A stretch of DNA of 21,537 nucleotides from DATLFP01 sp035540955 (lineage in GTDB: Bacteria > Actinomycetota > Acidimicrobiia > Acidimicrobiales > CADCSY01): positions 1-21,537 of the forward strand of contig DATLFP010000201.1 of NCBI GenBank assembly GCA_035540955.1. The letters run 5' to 3'. The notes under the pieces were generated by a model. That model saw nothing but the letters and a program-made list of their open reading frames with translations. It had not been told where the DNA came from and did not search any database. A program made the position numbers and the translations under genes. Numbering within the stretch: the first letter of the stretch is position 1; every line of letters starts with the position of its first letter. This document shows, piece by piece, positions 7,194 through 14,139 of this stretch.

Positions 7194-8120
7194 ATGCGAC
7201 GCCTTCTCCTGCTCGCGTTCGTGTGGGGCTGGTCGTTCCTGTTCATCAAGGTCGCGGTGGGCGGCATGACGCCCACCGCAGTGGCGGCGGCCCGGATCGC
7301 GCTGGGCGCCGTCGCCCTGCACGCCTGGCTCCGGTACAAGCACGTCCGGCTGCCCCGCGACCGCACCTTCTGGCGCCACTCGGCCGTGTCGAGCGTGTTC
7401 GCCAACATCCTCCCCTTCACCATGCTGGCGTGGGGGGAGGAGCGGATCACCTCGGCCCTGACCGCCGTCCTCAACGCCTCGACCCCGCTGTTCACCGCCG
7501 TCGCCGGCGCGATCTACCTGCGGCACCGGCACGAGGCGCGCTCCCGCCTCGGCGGCGTGGAGGTCGCCGGCCTCCTCGTCGGGATCGCCGGCGTCGCCGT
7601 CGCCGCGGGGGTGGGGGGCAGCGACTTCGCGCACTCGTCGGTGACCGGCTCGCTGGCGTCCGTCGGCGCCGGCGCCTGCTACGGCTTCGCCCTCACCTAC
7701 GCCGCCCGCCACCAGCTCGACGTCACGGCCGAGGTGGCGGCCACCGGTCAGCTGACGATGGGAGCGGTGCTGCTCCTGCCGGTGGCGATCACGACCACGG
7801 CCATCGACGGCATCGACCTGGCGCCACACCGCGTGCTCGCCGTGCTGCTCCTCGGGGCCATCGGGACCGGGTTCGCGTACCTGCTGTACTACCGATCGGT
7901 GGCCCAGCTCGGCCCGACGGTGACCTCCCTCGTCACGTACATCATCCCCGTCGTCGCCGTGGCGGTCGGCGTCATCGTGCTCGGCGAGCCGTTCCGGTTC
8001 CGCCTGCTCCTCGGCGGCGCGATGATCGTGGTCGGCATCCTCCTCGTGCAGCGGCGCATCAGGTTGCCCGGCCGGCGGGCCCCGCTCCCGGCCGCATCCG
8101 GCGGGGAGAGCGGCGTGTGA
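7194..8120 (+). CDS. EamA/DMT-family transporter
   Basis: An integral membrane protein of about 308 residues with roughly ten hydrophobic helices, organised as two EamA repeats as in RhaT/YdcZ-type drug/metabolite transporters. The N-terminal repeat begins LLLAFVWGWSFLFIKVAVGG and contains MLAWGEERITSALTAVLNAS. The second repeat shows GAIGTGFAYLLYYRSVAQLG and PVVAVAVGVIVLGEPF, the classic final EamA signature. Substrates in this superfamily range from amino acids to nucleotides and cannot be assigned here. I prefer the ATG at 7194 because the protein then opens with MRRLLLLAF; a GTG at 7164 would add ten non-hydrophobic residues. Its stop overlaps the malQ start (TGATG), so the two are translationally coupled, although a functional link is not obvious. 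Confidence 0.9.
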   Translation: MRRLLLLAFVWGWSFLFIKVAVGGMTPTAVAAARIALGAVALHAWLRYKHVRLPRDRTFWRHSAVSSVFANILPFTMLAWGEERITSALTAVLNASTPLFTAVAGAIYLRHRHEARSRLGGVEVAGLLVGIAGVAVAAGVGGSDFAHSSVTGSLASVGAGACYGFALTYAARHQLDVTAEVAATGQLTMGAVLLLPVAITTTAIDGIDLAPHRVLAVLLLGAIGTGFAYLLYYRSVAQLGPTVTSLVTYIIPVVAVAVGVIVLGEPFRFRLLLGGAMIVVGILLVQRRIRLPGRRAPLPAASGGESGV

Positions 8121-9913
8121 TGGACCGACGAGCGTGGGGCATCGACAACGGCTACTGGGATGCGCTCGGCCGCTGGCACGACGTCCCCGAGGCGTCGCTC
8201 GAGCGGCTGGCCCGGTCGATGGGGGCCAGCGATGAGCAGCCCGAGCCGCCGACGGGGAACCCGGTCTGGTGCATCCGCGGGGGCCACGCCGAGTTCCTGC
8301 ACTCGACCGCCGACGTGATCCTCGAGGAGGGCACCGTCCTCCGGGGGGTCGAGGTGCTCCCACCCGATCTGCCGCTCGGCTACCACCGGCTCGTCCCCCG
8401 CGACGGCGGCCCCGCCACCACGCTCATCGTCAGCCCCGGGCGCTGCCACCTGCCCCCCTCCCTGCGCACCTGGGGGTGGGCCGTCCAGCTCTACGCCGCT
8501 CGCTCGCGCGCCTCGTGGGGCATCGGCGATCTCGGTGACCTCCGCCGCCTCGGCGAGTGGGCGGGGAGCCGCGGCGCTGGCTTGCTCACGGTGAGCCCGC
8601 TGCACGCCCCGGGCCCGGCGATGCCGCAGGAGCCGAGCCCCTACTACCCGTCGAGCCGGCGGTTCCGGAACCCGCTCCACCTGCGGATCGAGGACGTCCC
8701 CGGGGCAGCCGACGCCGGCGCCGACCTCGACCGGCTCGCTGCTGCCGGCCGCGCCCTCAACCACGATCGGCACATCGATCGCGATGCCGTGTGGCGGCTC
8801 AAGCGCGAGGCCCTCGAGCTGATCTTCTCCCGGTTCAAGGGCGACGCCGCCCTCGATGCGTGGCTGGCGGCCCAGGGGGCACCGTTGCTGCAGTTCGCCA
8901 CCTACTGCTCGATCGCCGACGAGCACGGCAACGGGTGGCGCGCGTGGCCCGCGGAGCTGCAGCACCCCGAGGGGTCGGCGGTGGCTTCCTTCGCCGACAC
9001 CCACGCCGAGCGGGTCGGCTTCCACGCCTGGCTCCAGTGGCTGCTCGACCTCCAGCTCGAGTCCGCCTCGACGCTGCCCCTCGTCCACGACCTCGCCGTC
9101 GGCTTCGATGCCGACGGGGCGGACGCCTGGGCGTGGCAGGACCTGCTCGCCCTCGACGTGCGCATCGGCGCCCCGCCCGACGAGTTCAACCCCGATGGGC
9201 AGGACTGGGGTCTGCCGCCGTTCGTCCCGTGGCGGCTGCGCGCCGCCGGCTACGGCCCGTTCATCGAGACGGTGCGAGCGGCGTTCCGGCACGCCGGCGG
9301 ACTGCGGGTCGACCACGTCATGGGGCTGTTCCGGCTGTTCTGGATCCCCACCGAACCCGGTGGCAGCGGGGCCTACGTGCGGTACCCGGCCGCCGACCTG
9401 CTCGACATCCTCGCCCTCGAGAGCAACCGGGCCGGGGCGCTCGTCGTGGGCGAGGACCTCGGCACCGTCGAGGACGCCGTGCGCCACGAGCTGTGGGAGC
9501 GCCAGGTGCTGTCGTACCGCCTGCTCTGGTTCGAGCCGTCACCGCCCGAGCACTGGCCCCGCCAGGCGCTGGCGGCGGTGACGACCCACGATCTCCCGAC
9601 CGTCGCCGGCGTGTGGACCGGCGCCGACCCGCAGGCCGATGCGATGCGCGACCGCCTGCGGGAGCGAGCCGGCATCGACGACGGCGCGCCCGTGCGGGAC
9701 GCCGTCACCGGCGCCTACGAGGCACTCGGCCGGGCGGCGTGCGCCGTCGCTGTCGGCACCCTCGACGACGCCCTCGAGGTGACCGAGCGCCCGAACCGGC
9801 CCGGCACCGTCAACGCCACGAACTGGTCGGTCGCCCTCCCCGAGCCGCTGGAGGCGATCGAGACCGACGACCGGGTCCGCGCTGTCGAGCAGGCGCTCGG
9901 CGGCCACCGGTGA
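8120..9913 (+). CDS. malQ: 4-alpha-glucanotransferase (amylomaltase, GH77)
   Basis: MalQ transfers maltodextrin chains between acceptors and releases glucose, in glycogen and maltose metabolism. The 597-residue protein has GH77 landmarks: YAARSRASWGIGDLGDL, PSPYYPSSRRFRNPLHL, the nucleophile D398 in LRVDHVMGLFRLFWIP, the acid/base E445 in VVGEDLGT, and the stabilising D491 in THDLPT. The THDLPT form is one seen in this subfamily in place of THD(N/T). The first 110 residues are an N-terminal extension common in actinobacterial MalQ. The start ATG overlaps the stop of the transporter gene and has GGGGAGAG upstream; the reading frame is open further upstream, but that part only shadows the transporter. 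Confidence 0.94.
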   Translation: MDRRAWGIDNGYWDALGRWHDVPEASLERLARSMGASDEQPEPPTGNPVWCIRGGHAEFLHSTADVILEEGTVLRGVEVLPPDLPLGYHRLVPRDGGPATTLIVSPGRCHLPPSLRTWGWAVQLYAARSRASWGIGDLGDLRRLGEWAGSRGAGLLTVSPLHAPGPAMPQEPSPYYPSSRRFRNPLHLRIEDVPGAADAGADLDRLAAAGRALNHDRHIDRDAVWRLKREALELIFSRFKGDAALDAWLAAQGAPLLQFATYCSIADEHGNGWRAWPAELQHPEGSAVASFADTHAERVGFHAWLQWLLDLQLESASTLPLVHDLAVGFDADGADAWAWQDLLALDVRIGAPPDEFNPDGQDWGLPPFVPWRLRAAGYGPFIETVRAAFRHAGGLRVDHVMGLFRLFWIPTEPGGSGAYVRYPAADLLDILALESNRAGALVVGEDLGTVEDAVRHELWERQVLSYRLLWFEPSPPEHWPRQALAAVTTHDLPTVAGVWTGADPQADAMRDRLRERAGIDDGAPVRDAVTGAYEALGRAACAVAVGTLDDALEVTERPNRPGTVNATNWSVALPEPLEAIETDDRVRAVEQALGGHR

Positions 9914-9926
9914 GCAGGCGTCGGTC

Positions 9927-9943
9927 CAGCGCTCACGGCGCTG
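9927..9943. terminator. Short hairpin between convergent malQ and the CWB2 gene
   Basis: CAGCGC-TCACG-GCGCTG is a perfect 6-bp stem with a 5-nt loop lying in the 31-bp gap between two convergent genes. It could serve both strands. There is no U-tract. Confidence 0.45.
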
Positions 9944-9944
9944 A

Positions 9945-11879
9945 TCAGGCGATGCGGATGATCCGGTCGTCGTCGGGCACCGGGCTGCCGCGACCGTCCC
10001 GGTTGCTCGTCAGCACCCAGAGCGAGCCGTCGGGCGCCTGCTCGACGTGGCGCAACCGCCCATAGGTGCCGGTGTAGAGCTCCTCGCCGGCGCCGACCAC
10101 CGAGCCGTCGGCGGCCAGGTCGAACCGGTAGAGGCGCTGGCCGCGCAGGGCGGCCACGAGGAGATCGCCATCCCACGCCGCGATGCCGCCGCGGACGATG
10201 GCGATGCCGCTCCACGAGGCATCCGCCGGCTGCCGTACGACGATCGGATCCCGGAACCGTGCGTCACCGGCGACGCCGTTGACGACCGGCCAGCCGTAGT
10301 TGCCGCCGGGCACGACGAGGTTGATCTCGTCGTTCACCGAGGGACCGAACTCGCTGGCGTAGAGCCGCCCCTGACGGTCGAAGGCCAGGCCCTGCGCGTT
10401 GCGGAAGCCGAGGGCATAGACCGGTGAGGTCGGTGTGATGTTGCCGGCCGGGATCGATCCGTCGCGGCCGATGCGGAGGACCTTCCCGCTGAGCGACGCC
10501 GCGTCTTGGGCGTCGTCTGGGTGCAGGGCGTCGCCCGTCGACGCGTACAACAGACCATCGGGTCCGAGCTGGAGTCGGCCTCCGTTGTGATTGCCGGCGG
10601 CGTTGATGCCAGTGAGGATCGGCGTCGGCGTCTCACCGGGTCGGAAGCGAGCGATCCTGTTGTCCGATGCCGTGCTGAAGTAGGCGTAGAGGAGGCCGTC
10701 ATCGTCGCGTTCCAGGCCGAGCAGCCCGCCCTCTCCGCGCTCGGCGGCGCCGGGGATCGTCTGCAACAGCGCGGGCTGCTCTCCCGGCCGCATGCGAAGG
10801 AGCCGGCCGCTGCGCTCGGTGATGTACGCCGTGCCGTCCGGCTCGAACGCCACGTCCCACGGCGTGTCGAGCCCGGTGGCGATCACCGTCGCCGAGGTGC
10901 CGAGGGCGGGAGGGCAGCGAGCCCGGTCACCGGCGGCGTCGCTGACCGCGGCGGTACCGCCGAAAACGACGATGCGGCTGGCGGCGAGTCGGTCGATCTC
11001 GTCCTGCACCACGTCGGGGACGCAGTCGCGCTGGGTCAGCAGCACCGGGCCGTCGTTGGCGCCGGCGATCGGACCGCCGGCGAGGGCGTCGGCGAACGAC
11101 GCGCCCGATGCCAGGTAGGCGGCATCGGTCGGCGCCTGGAACGCGCCGGACGACACGACCGCCGACGTCGCGTACCGGTCGGCTCCGGCCTGCCGGCTCA
11201 CCGGGCCGTCGGTGAACTGCTGCAGCGAGGCCTCGACGTTCTCGTTGATGGCCGAGGTCCCACCGACCACGATGATCTCCTGCGGCGTCAGCCGTCGCAG
11301 CTCCGCCGCGGTCGCCTGAGGCACCGCGTTGCGGAGGGTCAGCAGCACGGGGCCGCGATCGACGCCGGCGGCGCCGGCGGCCAGCGCGTCGGCGAAGGAC
11401 TCGCCGGTGGCCACGTAGACGTACGCGACGCCGGGCGCGAAGTACGAACGGCTGATGGCGGCCGCCGTCTCGTATCGGTTCTGCCCGGCGATCCGGTCGA
11501 CCCCGACCGACGCGTAGTGCCCGAGGTCGTCCACCACCTGATCGCTCACCGACGCCGTACCGCCGAGCACGTAGATGGCGCGGGGCCGCAACCGCTCCAG
11601 CTCGGCCCGCACCTCGTCGCTGATCTGGGTCCGGCTCACGAGCAGCACGCTGGTCCGCCGGGTGCCGGCCACGGGGGCGGCCGCCAGCGCGTCGGGGAAG
11701 TCCTGGCCCGATGCCACGTAGACGATGTCCCGATCGGGCTGCACGGCGCTGGCACTGATCGCCGCCGACGTGGCGTAGCGGTCGGCCCCGGCGACCCGCT
11801 CGTGGGCGGCGCCGGCGGGCGGGGCCCCGGTGAGGACCAGCGCGACCGCGGCGAGCACGACCGGCAGGGCACGACGCAT
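9945..11879 (-). CDS. Secreted protein with three CWB2 repeats fused to a PQQ-type sugar dehydrogenase propeller
   Basis: A 644-residue exported protein. Residues 1-25 are a signal peptide ending AGAA. Three cell-wall-binding repeat 2 (CWB2) units follow at about 28-119, 129-219 and 229-316, each with a GADRY/GQNRY start, FADAL or FPDAL core and VLGGT/VVGGT/VFGGT end. Residues 330-644 form a glucose/sorbosone dehydrogenase beta-propeller, with TGLDTPWDVAF, GNHNGGRLQLGPDGLLYASTGD (cut here as the GNHNGG active-site His region), LGFRNAQGLAFD and VVPGGNYGWPVVNG. Such propellers oxidise aldoses using PQQ; the CWB2 units probably anchor it to the wall. The ATG at 11879 has AGGAG 10 nt upstream; an ATG at 11888 would be only 1 nt from it. 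The open frame continues to 12608, but that part runs antisense to a tRNA-like gene and shows no homology. Confidence 0.88.
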   Translation of the reverse strand: MRRALPVVLAAVALVLTGAPPAGAAHERVAGADRYATSAAISASAVQPDRDIVYVASGQDFPDALAAAPVAGTRRTSVLLVSRTQISDEVRAELERLRPRAIYVLGGTASVSDQVVDDLGHYASVGVDRIAGQNRYETAAAISRSYFAPGVAYVYVATGESFADALAAGAAGVDRGPVLLTLRNAVPQATAAELRRLTPQEIIVVGGTSAINENVEASLQQFTDGPVSRQAGADRYATSAVVSSGAFQAPTDAAYLASGASFADALAGGPIAGANDGPVLLTQRDCVPDVVQDEIDRLAASRIVVFGGTAAVSDAAGDRARCPPALGTSATVIATGLDTPWDVAFEPDGTAYITERSGRLLRMRPGEQPALLQTIPGAAERGEGGLLGLERDDDGLLYAYFSTASDNRIARFRPGETPTPILTGINAAGNHNGGRLQLGPDGLLYASTGDALHPDDAQDAASLSGKVLRIGRDGSIPAGNITPTSPVYALGFRNAQGLAFDRQGRLYASEFGPSVNDEINLVVPGGNYGWPVVNGVAGDARFRDPIVVRQPADASWSGIAIVRGGIAAWDGDLLVAALRGQRLYRFDLAADGSVVGAGEELYTGTYGRLRHVEQAPDGSLWVLTSNRDGRGSPVPDDDRIIRIA

Positions 11880-11908
11880 GACGACCATGCTCCTAGCCTG
11901 GTACGAAC

Positions 11909-11985
11909 GCTCCCGTAGTCCAACCGGCAGAGACCGCGGCCTCAAAATCCGTCCAGTGTGGGTTCGAATCCCACCGGGAGCACCA
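11909..11985 (+). tRNA. tRNA-Leu(CAA)-like gene with a short variable loop
   Basis: The 7-bp acceptor stem GCTCCCG/CGGGAGC and 5-bp T-arm GTGGG-TTCGAAT-CCCAC are perfect, the D loop contains GG (11926-11927), and the 3' CCA is encoded at 11983-11985. The anticodon loop CTCAAAA (11941-11947) gives CAA, which reads UUG (Leu). The variable loop is only about 5 nt, so this is class I, whereas bacterial tRNA-Leu is class II. The D stem has three pairs and a C-A mismatch, and the anticodon stem has a terminal C-U mismatch. TAGCCT at 11894-11899 could be its -10. It may be a divergent functional tRNA or a decaying one; identity is therefore uncertain. Confidence 0.75.
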
Positions 11986-12004
11986 CGAGGCCTTGACCTC
12001 CCCG

Positions 12005-13846
12005 TCACCGGCTGATCAACCGCAACAGCGCGGGGCCCAGCCACGCCACGAGCTCGGCGCTGGCCTCCTCGGAGAAGTGCACGCCGTCGGGGCGCAACCG
12101 CGCGTCCTCGGTCGGACCGAGGGCGGCGAGGTGACCCGCGAGGTCGAGCACCACGAGCTCGTCGCGCGCGGCGTCGACCTCGGCGAGGACGTCGTTGAGC
12201 CGCGCCATCCGCGCCGGATCGGAGATCGGGTGCCCGCGGGGAAGACCACGCTGACCCCGGCCGAACTCGATGGGCGGGCTCGACAGCCACACCACAATCG
12301 CCCCGCCCGAGGAGAGCACGTCGACGGCCCGGTGCATCTCCGCCCGGAGCAGCGCGTCCCACTCGGGTTCGCCGATGTGGGTCCACCGGCCGTCCAGCTC
12401 CCGGTCGGTCACGTCCCACGGGCCGATCTGCACGACCGCGGCATCGAGTCGCTCGCGCCGGGCGATCGCCGCCCACACGGAGGGCCACTCCCCGCACTGG
12501 GGTTCGGGTTCCTGGCGGGCGACGACGAAGTCGACGGCGCCGGCCCGGGCCAGCGGGCAACCCACCTCGGCGGCGCCGTCGCGCATGTCGACGCGCCCGG
12601 TCGTCCATCCCCAGCCGCGGAGCGCGAACGCGGTGCGCAGCGCCGTGGAGTCGCCGAACACCGCCACCCGCGGAGCGGCGGGTTCGGGCGCGACCGCATC
12701 AGCGGGTGGGGCGACGGCCGCCGGGACAGAGCCCGACGCGAGGTCGAACGTCGCCGGCCGCGGCGGGTCGAGGGTGGCAGCCACGACCGCGACCGTCACC
12801 GCCAGCGCCGCCGCCGGCGCCACCAGCGGCCGGACCCGCCACTGCCCCCGCCGGATGGGCTGCTCGAGCAGGTGGAACGACGCAAGCGCGAGCACCACGG
12901 TGAGCGCCAGCTGGGCGGCCAGCGGCCAATCCGTCCAGACCAGCACCGGCCAGTGGATGAGGTACACGCCGTAGGAGATACGACCCAACGCCTGCAGCGG
13001 GCGCAGCACGAGGAGCGCCCGGACCGGCCCGTCGGGCTGCACGGCGGCGAGGATCACGGCGGCGCTGAGGGCGGCGTGCACCAGCAGTCCGCCCCGGTAC
13101 AGGAGCACGTCGTCCTGGCGCACCACCGCCCACGACCAGAGGAGCACGCCGAGGGCCGCGGCGCCGATCCACCGCGACGACCGTGCCACCGCCGCCCGCC
13201 GGCTCGAACCGCGACCGGCCACGAGCACCGCGAGCAGGGCACCCACGAAGAGCTCGCCGCCGCGGACGAACGTGCCGTAGTACGCGGCCGAGGTCGAACC
13301 GCCCTCGTCGTGCAGCCCGACCGCGAGCGCCAGCGACAGGAGCACCAGGCCGGCGAGCACCGGCACCAGCCGCCGGCGGGCGAGCACGACCACGAGCGGG
13401 AAGAAGATGTAGAGCTGCTCCTCGATGGCGAGGGACCAGAAGTGCAGCACCGGCGAGGGCGTGGCGAACAGCTCGCCGTACGACTGGCCGTCGAGGATGA
13501 AGCGCCAGTTGGCGACGTAGAAGAGCGCGCCCAGGACGTCGCCCCGCAGGTCGGCCAGCTGCTCGGGGGTCGCCAACCACGACGCCAGGGCGGCGACCCC
13601 CAGCAGGGTCGCCAGCGAGGCGGGCAGCAACCGCCGAGCCCGGCGAGCCCAGAAGGCGCCGAGGGCGATGCGGCCCGTCGACGCCCGCTCCGCCACCAGC
13701 AGCGAGGTGATGAGGAAGCCGCTCAGCGTGAAGAACGTCGACACCCCCAGGAAGCCGCCCGTCGCCCAGGAGAACCCGGCGTGGAAGGCGACGACGCCGG
13801 CGACGGCGAGGCCCCGCAGGCCGTCGAGGCCGGGCTGATGCTTCAC
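12005..13846 (-). CDS. Membrane acyltransferase (acyltransferase 3) with C-terminal SGNH domain
   Basis: A 613-residue OafA-like protein that probably O-acylates a cell-surface glycan. Residues 1-350 are an acyltransferase-3 domain with about ten membrane helices. It starts HQPGLDGLRGLAVAGVVAFH (catalytic-type H22), then has FFTLSGFLI, FWARRARRLLPA and YGVYLIHWPVLVW. After a final helix and a Pro/Ala-rich linker, residues 393-613 form an SGNH hydrolase-like domain with VFGDST (S400) and RPDGVHFSEE (D587, H590), presumably outside the membrane. I chose the GTG at 13846 because the family signature starts straight after it; the open frame extends to 13984 but overlaps the divergent small gene and lacks homology. 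A TACCGT element lies 9 nt upstream. It lies on the same strand as the wall-binding dehydrogenase gene. Confidence 0.9.
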   Translation of the reverse strand: MKHQPGLDGLRGLAVAGVVAFHAGFSWATGGFLGVSTFFTLSGFLITSLLVAERASTGRIALGAFWARRARRLLPASLATLLGVAALASWLATPEQLADLRGDVLGALFYVANWRFILDGQSYGELFATPSPVLHFWSLAIEEQLYIFFPLVVVLARRRLVPVLAGLVLLSLALAVGLHDEGGSTSAAYYGTFVRGGELFVGALLAVLVAGRGSSRRAAVARSSRWIGAAALGVLLWSWAVVRQDDVLLYRGGLLVHAALSAAVILAAVQPDGPVRALLVLRPLQALGRISYGVYLIHWPVLVWTDWPLAAQLALTVVLALASFHLLEQPIRRGQWRVRPLVAPAAALAVTVAVVAATLDPPRPATFDLASGSVPAAVAPPADAVAPEPAAPRVAVFGDSTALRTAFALRGWGWTTGRVDMRDGAAEVGCPLARAGAVDFVVARQEPEPQCGEWPSVWAAIARRERLDAAVVQIGPWDVTDRELDGRWTHIGEPEWDALLRAEMHRAVDVLSSGGAIVVWLSSPPIEFGRGQRGLPRGHPISDPARMARLNDVLAEVDAARDELVVLDLAGHLAALGPTEDARLRPDGVHFSEEASAELVAWLGPALLRLISR

Positions 13847-13855
13847 GGACCGTTC

Positions 13856-13897
13856 ACGGTACGGGCGTCCGGTTACCGACGGGTAGCGGCGTACCCT
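13856..13897. promoter_or_regulatory. Divergent promoter region
   Basis: Two facing -10-like elements lie between the acyltransferase gene and the 44-residue gene: TACCGT on the minus strand (13861-13856), 9 nt before the GTG at 13846, and TACCCT on the plus strand (13892-13897), 6 nt before the ATG at 13904. Neither gene has a clear Shine-Dalgarno sequence, so both may be leaderless. Confidence 0.4.
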
Positions 13898-13903
13898 GCG
13901 TCC

Positions 13904-14038
13904 ATGTCCCGAACGCGCGGTCGACTCCTCCGCCGGATCGTCACCCTCGGCATCCTCGGTGGCGTGCTCGCCTACCGCCGCCAACGGCTCGACGCCGCCG
14001 ACCGCGCCTTTCCCGAAGCGGGGCCGCGCTCGTCCTGA
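13904..14038 (+). CDS. Small single-pass membrane peptide (44 residues)
   Basis: A short frame with a basic N-terminus (MSRTRGRLLRR), one hydrophobic stretch (IVTLGILGGVLAY) and a polar tail. This resembles the small positively charged membrane peptides common in actinobacteria. I do not recognise a family and cannot give a function. Support for it being real comes from the promoter-like TACCCT 6 nt before the ATG and its position in a non-coding gap between well-defined genes. It precedes fabD by about 100 bp on the same strand but is probably separate from the fatty-acid operon. Confidence 0.5.
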   Translation: MSRTRGRLLRRIVTLGILGGVLAYRRQRLDAADRAFPEAGPRSS

Positions 14039-14139
14039 TGTGAAGCCTGACCGGCCCGGCGGGCCGATGAAACCGAGCTGATGAAACCGAACGGCGTGCT
14101 CGCGAGTCGAAGCGCCTGAGCCAGGCGGAAGGGGATCAG
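14039..14139 (+). promoter_or_regulatory. fabD upstream region with 11-bp direct repeats
   Basis: This 101-bp gap holds a GC hairpin CGGCCC-GGC-GGGCCG (14052-14066), which could end transcription of the small gene. It is followed by two direct copies of GATGAAACCGA (14066-14076 and 14080-14090), 14 bp apart centre to centre, which could be regulator half-sites for the fatty-acid cluster. The ribosome site GGAAGGGGA (14127-14135) lies just before the fabD TTG. I cannot match the repeats to a known FasR or FapR operator. Confidence 0.35.

Noticed and set aside
7889..9487. A 532-residue minus-strand frame opposite malQ
   Set aside because: Shadow of malQ; no start signal or domain.
11880..12608. 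N-terminal extension of the CWB2-dehydrogenase frame
   Set aside because: It runs antisense through the tRNA-like gene and the acyltransferase gene, lacks homology, and would bury the signal peptide inside the protein.
11993..14038. A 681-residue plus-strand frame opposite the acyltransferase gene
   Set aside because: Low-complexity Arg/Gly/His/Glu content with no motif; the minus strand encodes a recognisable protein. Only the separate 44-residue gene at its end, in the same frame, is kept.
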